From Ophiosphaerella korrae (Eukaryota; Ascomycota; Dothideomycetes; Pleosporales; Phaeosphaeriaceae): a stretch of DNA of 64,000 nucleotides. Of the stretch, positions 57,229-64,000 are shown one piece after another. The stretch lies in the NCBI GenBank assembly GCA_028456385.1, contig JALNQF010000010.1:496001-560000 (forward strand), written 5' to 3'. A model generated the notes under the pieces. That model ran no database searches, was not told where the DNA came from, and saw only the letters and a list, made by a program, of their open reading frames with translations. A program made the translations under genes and the position numbers. Each line of letters starts with the position of its first letter. Position 1 is the stretch's first letter.

Positions 57229-57588
57229 GTTCCATTTCCGGGCCCTTTCAACGATCAGGCTCGAATTCAGGATTTGATCCAAAATCAGGCACCCCGTCAA
57301 GATTGATCAAGCCAACTCGTACCCTGCTCAGATATAGGCCTGTTGGATCTGCTCAGGGCGGGCTTAGTCTTGCCTGGCCACGGCTTAACTGGGGGCCTGA
57401 TTTCGGGCGGTCGTTGCATGATCGGGTTCTCGAATTAGAAATACAAAACAAGAATTTTCAGATGAAAAGGTAATTGAGTAAGGATTATTAATACTTTTGT
57501 ATTAAATCGCTACGTATATTCTGCCGCCAGTTTCAGTGGCATATGCCACCCTTTTTGTACGGCGTTGTCGTCGGTGGTAAATCTGTAT
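57229..57588 (+). repeat. Dispersed repeat, copy 2 (matches 49894-50250)
   Basis: Direct, diverged copy of the 360-bp repeat, more AT-rich than copy 1. The differences include changes such as CTGCTCATGGTC to TTGATCC and other C-to-T or G-to-A changes, in keeping with RIP. Confidence 0.65.
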
Positions 57589-57768
57589 AGTGTAGCAGGT
57601 GTCTACCCAGAATAATAGAGAAGTTTTTATAGTGGAGAGTAATAGTGGTCCTACTCTCCCCTAGTATTTTGTGCCTGGTATATAGGAGGGCCTGACGTTT
57701 TTATCGATAGAGCTTCTTGGTTAGTTTGCCGTGCTTTCGCGTCAAGTGGAGCTTACTATCTATTAGGT

Positions 57769-57843
57769 TAGCAAATGGGTAGGGGTTGAGTTGGGGTTGG
57801 GTAGGATTACGTTAGACCCCTACCCCTACCCATTTGTTAGCCT
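57769..57843. repeat. Inverted repeat around CAAATGGGTAGGGGT
   Basis: GCAAATGGGTAGGGGT on the left and ACCCCTACCCATTTG on the right form a hairpin of about 15 pairs around a loop that itself holds GGGTTGGG repeats. Possibly a small fold-back element. Confidence 0.6.
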
Positions 57844-57972
57844 TAGGATTCCTTAAGATATAATTATATTATACTCTTCTACTAATAATTACCTAGAGCC
57901 TTACCCCTTAGAGGTAGCTATTACTATAATTTCTTCCTAGATTATAGTACTCTCTGGGATAGCTCTTATAAG

Positions 57973-58175
57973 TTGTTACGATCCTACGTAACAAGGCACC
58001 AAGTGGGGTCTCGACACTCACATAACACGACGTCATGTAGTCTCGACACGTCTCGACATCTCGACACGTCTCGACATCTCGACAATCCCGCCTAGGGCGA
58101 GACGAGCGATACAACCGCGACCCAGCGAGACAACTCTCATACTCAGTATATAGACACCACGTTCATTACCCTTAG
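57973..58175. mobile_element. LTR-like or fold-back debris with TCTCGACA repeats
   Basis: TTGTTACG (57973-57980) and CGTAACAA (57987-57994) are perfect inverted copies around ATCCTA, resembling TGTTAC...GTAACA LTR ends. A tandem TCTCGACACG/TCTCGACA array follows at 58040-58083 and a TATATAGAC box near 58146. No coding sequence was recognised. The element type is uncertain. Confidence 0.35.
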
Positions 58176-58379
58176 ATAGTCATGTTCACTTTGCTACTCA
58201 ACGCAATACCACCAAGTATTCTTTCCAAATTAAGCCCCAATATTGTCTTAACACTTAAGTACCCTTGTAAGCCCCGGCAGCTATCCGTAAGAATCAAGAT
58301 TGCACCCGCTTCAATACTGAAGTACTCCTTCACTTGTCGCAGGCCCCAACATAATAAGATCTTTAAATAATTTACTTAC

Positions 58380-59140
58380 TTACTAGCTAATACGAGCTAG
58401 AGCTTTATACTACAATTATACTTCTCTAAAATAGGCTAGAGGTAGATAGATAGCCTTCTCTAGAGTACTATAAAGGATACTACTTAGGCTAAGGCTAAGA
58501 TACTAAAGGTTTTACTCTACTACCTTTAAACTTAAAATAAGCTTCTATAGTATAAGAATAAAGTACTCTAAGTAGATTTTAGTACTTGAGAGAAGTATAA
58601 GAAGAAGAGTAAGCTTCTTAACCTCTAGTAGCGGAAAGAGTACTATAGTAGAGCTATCTTCTAGTTACTATATAAGATAAGAGAGGCTCACTATCGTAAG
58701 AAGGTAGAGGAGTAGGAGAAAAACTAGAAGTAGCTTTAAAAAGCTAAGACAAGAGTGCTGTAATAGGCTGCTTACCAAACTAAGAAGAAGCTAGCTAAGA
58801 AGAAGCGTGTGGCGTGAAAGATAGCTAAGTTGGTGAGGGAGGAGAGGGCAGATGAGACGGCTCGGCGCGCTGCCCGGCGCGCCGCCTGGCGCGTAGCCAT
58901 TAACACCAAAAACTCTATACAACCTGGCTAGAGGTAGAAGGGAAAGGCTTCAAGTTTATCTACTTAGAAGAACAAGAGCAGCAAACAGGTAGTTGATGCT
59001 GTAGGCAGTGAGGAGTCTCCAGCAGCTGCATCAGCAGCTCTACTCAAAACTGCTCGCTCTGGCCGCAACGCCAGCTTTCCAGCAAAATCCAGATGGTCTA
59101 AATTACTCGCAAGCCTCTAGTTACTACTCTACTACAAAAA
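58380..59140 (+). mobile_element. RIP-degraded transposase remnant (Tc1/mariner-Fot1-like C-terminus)
   Basis: TA-rich sequence containing one frame with several stops, most explicable as CAG, CGA or TGG turned to TAG or TGA. The readable parts are AAYQTKKKLAKKKRVA, KIAKLVREERADETARRAAR and, near the end, ARSGRNASFPAKS. Lys/Arg/Glu/Ala-rich tails ending in R-x-GRN-x2-P occur in fungal pogo/Fot1-type transposases. No catalytic core is recognisable, so the family call is tentative. Confidence 0.4.
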
Positions 59141-59217
59141 TTCGTAATAATAGCTATTGTGTGTGGCTCTGCAGCCCCACCTTTGAGATCGAAAGTTTGG
59201 TGTTCGGCGTGCATCTG

Positions 59218-59260
59218 GCGAAAACGTGCATTAGGTGAACGAAAACGTGCATTAGGTGAA
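59218..59260 (+). repeat. 21-bp tandem duplication
   Basis: CGAAAACGTGCATTAGGTGAA occurs twice in tandem, followed by a diverged third unit (TAACACATTATTAGGTGG). Confidence 0.75.
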
Positions 59261-59283
59261 CTAACACATTATTAGGTGGCGTT

Positions 59284-59555
59284 GCTAGCCACGTGGGTGA
59301 AAAAAAAAAGCCGCACACCCAAAGTCCGTTTTAGGTGAGAACGCTGGACCTCCTGGAGACCTTACTCAGCTTCGCGACCTCTCATCACAACAATGAAAAG
59401 ATAATAAAGTCGAAATTTCTGATATCAAGTATCTCTAGGATATCGACTCTCTTCCTATTAAAAAATAAAAGTATTTTACCTACATCGAGAGCATAAGAAA
59501 GCCAGCAGCGAGGTAATTTTTTGGGTGTGCGGCTTTTTTTTTACCCGCGTGCTAG
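59284..59555. mobile_element. MITE-like element with roughly 40-bp inverted repeats
   Basis: The left end runs GCTAGCCACGTGGGTG, an A-tract, then GCCGCACACCCAAA (59284-59323). The right end is its complement: TTTGGGTGTGCGGC, a T-tract, then ACCCGCGTGCTAGC (59518-59555). The 190-bp centre has no ORF of note. No target duplication was recognised. Confidence 0.65.
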
Positions 59556-60048
59556 CTTGATTGCATTTTCGATTGTCGTCTAATCGCGCAGCACCGAATA
59601 GGGCCTTAATTTAGTTGTTGGTATATCTGGTACCTAATTCTATGATTTCTGGTGGAACGCCCAGGCGGAGGGTTGGCCGCCGCTGCGCGCGGCTTACCTC
59701 ATAATTCATATTATCCGAGGCGGAGCTCTCAGACTCTTGTTAGATATATAGGTGGTAGGGCCGATATAGTGGAAGCTCCTGAAGTATAAAGGCAATAAAC
59801 CTTAACTGTAAAGAATCGCTTAGACGAATGGTAGACTTGCTAAGACTCCTGCTTGCATATTTTAGATTTAGATAGTATATGCAAATATATACAAAGTTGC
59901 TACGGTCCGAGAGGAGAGGGTGCTACTGCAGATTTGCGTGAAGAGAGCACTGCAAAGAAAGGCCGAATTCGTACGTATGACGCAGAGTTCTTCGGACCCC
60001 AAGCTACCATAGGCTCAAGGCCCCCCAGTTCACTTGAGTGGACATATG
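59556..60048. other. Intergenic stretch upstream of the small secreted protein
   Basis: No supported gene. Confidence 0.45.
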
Positions 60049-60056
60049 TATATAAG
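60049..60056 (+). promoter_or_regulatory. TATA box of the small secreted protein gene
   Basis: TATATAAG lies 110 bp before the ATG at 60166, followed by a CA/CT-rich leader. This supports real transcription of the short gene downstream. Confidence 0.5.
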
Positions 60057-60165
60057 GCAGTGCAGTTGGCATCAATCGAAAGTTCATCCGATACCTAGAC
60101 AAAGAATTCAGTACAACACTACAAGCTCTTTTGCTCCAAGACCTCCACCCACCTCATCAATCACT

Positions 60166-60336
60166 ATGGATATGTCCAAGGCTCTTGCCGTTGTCTTTAT
60201 GCTGTGCGCTTCGGCATTTGCGAAGAAAGTCCCTCGAGAGTTCGTGCTTTGGGAAAGCCCCCAGGCGCAGTTCACAAAACTAATAAATCTCAGGGCCGAT
60301 CCCGTTGTAGAAGCGAGAGTAGCAGGAATTCAATAG
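60166..60336 (+). CDS. Small predicted secreted protein (56 residues)
   Basis: The frame starts in context cactATGG. The first 19 residues (MDMSKALAVVFMLCASAFA) form a classic signal peptide ending A-x-A before KKVPREFVLW. The mature part is about 37 residues, basic and hydrophobic, without cysteines. An upstream in-frame extension to 60034 is ignored because the TATA box and leader fall inside it. It lies between MITE-like elements in a transposon-rich zone, a common setting for fungal host-interaction genes, but no homologue or function is known to me. It could also be a 3'-truncated fragment of a longer secreted protein. Confidence 0.5.
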   Translation: MDMSKALAVVFMLCASAFAKKVPREFVLWESPQAQFTKLINLRADPVVEARVAGIQ

Positions 60337-60724
60337 GGTTGAAGCTGTAGAGTTTGCATGGGAGCTGGGAATAAAGCTTTGCCGAGGTTTTGTCCTGCTG
60401 TGGGTTTCCCTCGACCTCGAGTAAATACTAAAGCTAGAGAGAAAGAAATTAAGGTTCATAAATATACTTGCTATGCCTAAGTCGTTACATATGAGACAAG
60501 TCCGCCCTTTGTGTCCTCGAAAACCGCCGAGGTGATCTATAATCCGGCCGTAACTCTAAGTCGACTATATATACTTCATTGCTACCTTATGCTGGTCAAG
60601 ATTTGACCTGCATATTATTACTGCTTGCCACCCTCAAATTTTTGTCATTATTCACTATGCTAGTAGGACTCGAAGGGCTTTGTAGACTGACTATCTTCAT
60701 TGGTAGGTTTCACAATCTTCTATA
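60337..60724. other. Intergenic stretch
   Basis: No supported gene. An ATG at 60659 followed by a possible GTAGGT donor might be an alternative first exon of the SET gene. Confidence 0.4.
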
Positions 60725-62015
60725 ATGGGCAGTAAGTATAACACTACCCAATGTTTAGGCTTTTCAGTGCATAATGCCAATGCCAAACCACGATATTGCT
60801 ATACCAAAGAGCTATTTCTTTTCTCCGATTTCTTTTGTACCCTTGACGGGTTGTCCTACCCCTCCTCTACCATTTCCCCTACATTAGAAACCCAAGTATC
60901 ATCCTCCAACCCAAACAGGGCGTTCGACACAGCGCTATGGTCGTACAGGCCAACCTGTTCCGCACAGCTAGAAAGCCCTGGGAGCGAGCTATGTGTCTAC
61001 ACAAACCGAGATTTCGACGGAGGTAGAGGATTTTCCATCATTGCCACACCAACCGCAGCAGAATATTTCGCTTCGCGCGGACGGTTACAGGAATCCTCAC
61101 AGCTAAGCCGAATGAACCTTTCGTCCGAGGCAATCCAATACGTAACAACCCGACAAGACGACGTATCCGGCATCGCAGCAAAAGCCATCAAATCCGGAGA
61201 ATTGATCGCAACAGACACCCCGATGCTGATAACGCCTTTGAAACCCGATATATCACACCAAGAGTGGGAGGAGTTGTTACGAGTCGCCTTCTTGCAACTT
61301 CCGCTGGCCAGTCAGAGATACGTCTCCAAGCTCAAGATTAGTCCTGGATATGATGACATGTTTCTTTCGAGTCTCGTTGCTACAAACGCTGGCTACTTCA
61401 TTGCGCGCGAGGAGAGGATTTATTATGGGTTGTATCGCGATACGACACTACTTAACCACCATTGTGCGCCAAAGTAGGTCGGGCCAATTCTATTTCAATT
61501 TCTTGCTGACATAGACAGTGCTCGATTTTCTCTGGACCCTTCGAGCTTGACTATGTCGTTTTATGCCACACGCGACATACCCCAGGGTGAGGAGGTAGGC
61601 ATTTCCTGTACGTTTCCATGTGTAGTCCAGTTACTTTGCGTTCTTGGCTTTTAATTGTTCTCGTGCAGACCTCGACCACATGGATTTCGTCCATCTCCAG
61701 CCGTTCCTCATTCGTCAGCAGACCATATTAGATGTGCTGGATTTTCGATGCTTCTGCTCAAATTGCATGCAGGCGACGTCCGGGGACAAGACACTGAATG
61801 AAATCAACCAAATTCAAGAAAAGCTGGAGAGATGGAGCTTGGCTGTTTCTAATCATCTGTGCTATCCTGGTGTTCGAGATACTCAGGATGTTATTGGAGA
61901 TGCTGACAAATTGGTTGAACTCTACGAAGAAGCAGGCTTACAAGCGTTTACTGGTACTGCTTATCGATATGCTGCGTTAGCTTATGGGGTTCCTAGCTGC
62001 CTCTTGGTCGACTGA
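60725..62015 (+). CDS. SET-domain protein, 3' end interrupted by a MITE
   Basis: Three exons: 60725-61473, 61519-61607 and 61669-62015, with introns of 45 and 61 bp; 394 residues as it stands. The SET domain begins at GGRGFSIIATPTAAEYF (about residue 97) and includes the core L-x-NHHCAPNARF formed across intron 1, YATRDIPQGEEVGISYLD across intron 2, and a post-SET CFCSNC. Fungal members resemble SMYD-type lysine methyltransferases. The first 90 residues look unlike the family and the true start may be upstream. The last native residues are YRYAALAYGV; the frame then enters an inverted-repeat element at 61994 and stops after PSCLLVD. The lost tail is probably part of a helical C-terminal domain, so activity is uncertain. 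Confidence 0.7.
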
Positions 62016-62276
62016 AATAGTGGGTTTTTCAGCGCGAGCCATCAACACCAATTCACCACCACCTCAAAACACATGTATTTTCTCAACATTCCGCATAGCT
62101 ACATGGCGTATAGCAATCATTGTTAGCAAGGAGAATACGGAGGATCGATTTATCAACTTTTACTATACAAATATAGCTGTTTGGAGTGTGTAGAGTTCAA
62201 GTTGTTGATGGAGCGCGGCTTAGTGTTATAGCTCGTGCTGAAAAACCCACTATTTCAGTCGACTAGGAGCCGCCTA
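61994..62276. mobile_element. MITE-like element inserted in the SET gene
   Basis: GTCGACTGAAATAGTGGGTT followed by TTTCAGC-CGAGC near 62008-62040 is repeated in inverse at 62231-62264. With the imperfect flanks (TAGCTGCCTCTTG and the complement of its partner, TAGGCGGCTCCTA) the inverted repeats reach about 47 bp and the element about 283 bp. The interior is non-coding. Confidence 0.7.
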
Positions 62277-64000
62277 CCCCCCAGGTGAAATTCGTGCCTA
62301 CCCAATATAAGGCTAGATATCACAGGACATAACTAAGTCTCTATACTATATATAGCACTAGCCTAGCTTAGTAAAGAGATTATTATAACGTATTCTACTA
62401 CTAAGCTAGCTACACTACTAAGCTAGCTACTTTTTTCTTAGTATTATAAACACTACCTCTATAATACTATGTCTTAACAATAGTAAAATATTATTTCTAA
62501 ACAAGAAGGTAGACTTAAGCTTACTATCTAAGCCTTAGCTTCTAGCTAGTTTTAAAGCTAACAACGCGCTACTAAAGCTTTTAATATCTATTATTAATAG
62601 CTCTCTAAATAACTTAAAGGAATTACTTTATACGTAACTATATAACCTAGCTACTAGAAACTAACTATAACTAAAGAGTAGTTAATTATCTAATATATTC
62701 TTAACCTTAATTAGTAAGGATTTACGCCCTATATAACGGGGCTTCCTACGTTAACTCAAGAAACCTATTAGGTGTAGGTAGATTAGAAGTTAATATTAAA
62801 AGTTTATATTATAATCTATAATAGGCTATAAATAATAGATAATATTTTGCAACTATTAAAGTATTATTGCTTGTAGTTAATAATTAAATTACTAATACTA
62901 TCCTAATAATACGTATTACTACTACTATATACTTAAGGTAATCTATAGATTGTAAATACACTATTCTTATAGATTGTTATTAATCTATAATCTACGTATA
63001 CTAAGATTAATAGATTATAGATTACTTTACGTATCCTAATTATATATAGCTTTTTATAATAGGCCTCCTATTATTAACTATAAGTACTTATCTTAAAAGA
63101 GTTAGTAGATTAAGAGTTAATAGTAAAAGCTTAGAGGTAATCTATAATAACTATAAATAATAGAAGATGTTTTACAACTATCTTGTATTAGCGTTCTATA
63201 GTTAAAGGATTAAATTACTAATACTATCTTAATAATATATATCCTTCTAACTATATACTTATTGTAATCTATAATCTATAAGTGCTAGAACTAGTAGATT
63301 ATAGATTATCTTAATCTATAATCTATTAATACTAAGAGTCTATAGATTATAGATTACACTAGGTGTCCTAGTTATATATAGTTTCTTAATTAAGATTATT
63401 ACTTTACTTATCTTATACTTTATTAGTACCTAAGTTAGGACTAATTAGTTCTATCTTAATTTCTTCTATTACACTTATAATACTATCTCTCCTCTTAAGT
63501 AGGCTCTAGTTTACCTATCTTAGAGCTAGAGTTATTAGTCTAGTTTCTTCGTTAATATAGAGTTCTTTATCTTCTCTTATAACTATTTTATCTATACGTT
63601 GTTACTATCTCCTTACTAATTGCGTATTACGTAATAGTATTAAAATATTTCTTTATTCTTATTATACTTCTCCTAAGTTAAATCCTAAGTCTCTTCCTTA
63701 TATTATTTCTATAAACAATAGTAGAGCTTATAAGGCGTATATTTATATAAATATATATAGCTCTTATAATATATCTAGTATCTCTCTCTCTAAGTATATG
63801 TTTACTATACTTATTCTTATATCTAGGCTTAATAATAATAGAGAAAGCTATTAACTAAACTTAAGAGAAATTACTATCTTAAATTATAGAGGCTAAAGCT
63901 AAGTATAAGCGTATCTAGGAGCTTACGTAAAGTAAGCTAGTAGAGAACTAAGCTTATCTCTCTTATCTTTATAAGATAAAGGCCTTAAATAATAAGAAAT
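62277..64000. repeat. TA-rich, RIP-like repeat desert with a roughly 300-bp direct duplication
   Basis: Composition is strongly A/T, with very frequent TA, CTA and TAG and no usable ORF. Two diverged direct copies of about 300 bp are visible (about 62760-63060 and 63090-63390). Both pass through AAATTACTAATACTATC, then TATATACTTA, then runs of AATCTATAATCTA. The C/G-poor, TA-rich pattern is as expected for heavily RIP-mutated transposon DNA. The original element is not recognisable. Confidence 0.6.

Noticed and set aside
58040..58083. CRISPR-like spacing of TCTCGACA units
   Set aside because: Units are only 8-10 bp, contiguous and without unique spacers; it is a simple tandem repeat.
1..64000. 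tRNA, rRNA and CRISPR arrays
   Set aside because: Scanned by eye for the B-box GGTTCGA pattern, rRNA-like blocks and regular spaced repeats. None was convincing; CRISPR is not expected in a fungal nuclear genome.

Overview
The window is nuclear DNA of a filamentous ascomycete. The genes carry short introns of about 45-120 bp with GTAAGT-type donors and CTAAC branch points. The gene families include RRN9, mitofissin, a fungal tunnel-type RNA triphosphatase, an AA9 polysaccharide monooxygenase and a DUF7703 membrane protein. Blocks of TA-rich sequence show the C-to-T erosion expected of repeat-induced point mutation (RIP). Taken together this fits Dothideomycetes, probably Pleosporales, but the species cannot be read from the sequence.

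Layout. (1) 1-26.6 kb is a core block of mostly intact housekeeping genes: a PIF1-type helicase running off the left edge, RRN9, a small unknown gene, an APC-family permease, a 2.6 kb non-coding stretch holding two related RNA hairpins, NBS1, a four-exon mitofissin gene (ATG44), pyruvate kinase, the mRNA-capping RNA triphosphatase, the proteasome subunit gene RPN2, COX10 and a secreted AA9 enzyme. (2) 26.6-53.6 kb is an accessory block dominated by broken genes and repeats. It holds F-box remnants, a frameshifted metallo-beta-lactamase-fold gene, an unknown gene broken by an 18-G tract, a truncated STAND/ankyrin receptor gene, an epimerase remnant, a SPO7 copy with four lesions, and a zinc-finger-array/exonuclease gene with two frameshifts. 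Three genes in or near it look different: an intact 7-TM gene (DUF7703), a 198-residue unknown ORF, and an intact nine-exon gene for a 1461-residue protein that joins a zinc finger, a GTPase, a RING-like finger, a patatin phospholipase and ubiquitin-interacting motifs. (3) 53.6-56.8 kb is an island holding the essential cysteinyl-tRNA synthetase gene (10 introns, a 5-nt microexon and a GC-AG intron). (4) 56.8-64 kb is repeat-rich and increasingly AT-rich, with transposon debris, two MITE-like elements, a small predicted secreted protein and a SET-domain gene whose 3' end is interrupted by a MITE.

Biology. The core genes serve unrelated housekeeping roles: rDNA transcription, DNA-break repair, mitochondrial fission and haem A synthesis, glycolysis, mRNA capping, proteasome assembly and tRNA charging. 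They show no joint pathway. The strongest candidates for something under-described are the GTPase-RING-patatin-UIM protein (39971-44889), the zinc-finger-array/DEDDh exonuclease (50765-52784) and the paired hairpins at about 9.7 and 10.0 kb. All splice models were read by eye from reading frame and splice consensus, and no database search was run.
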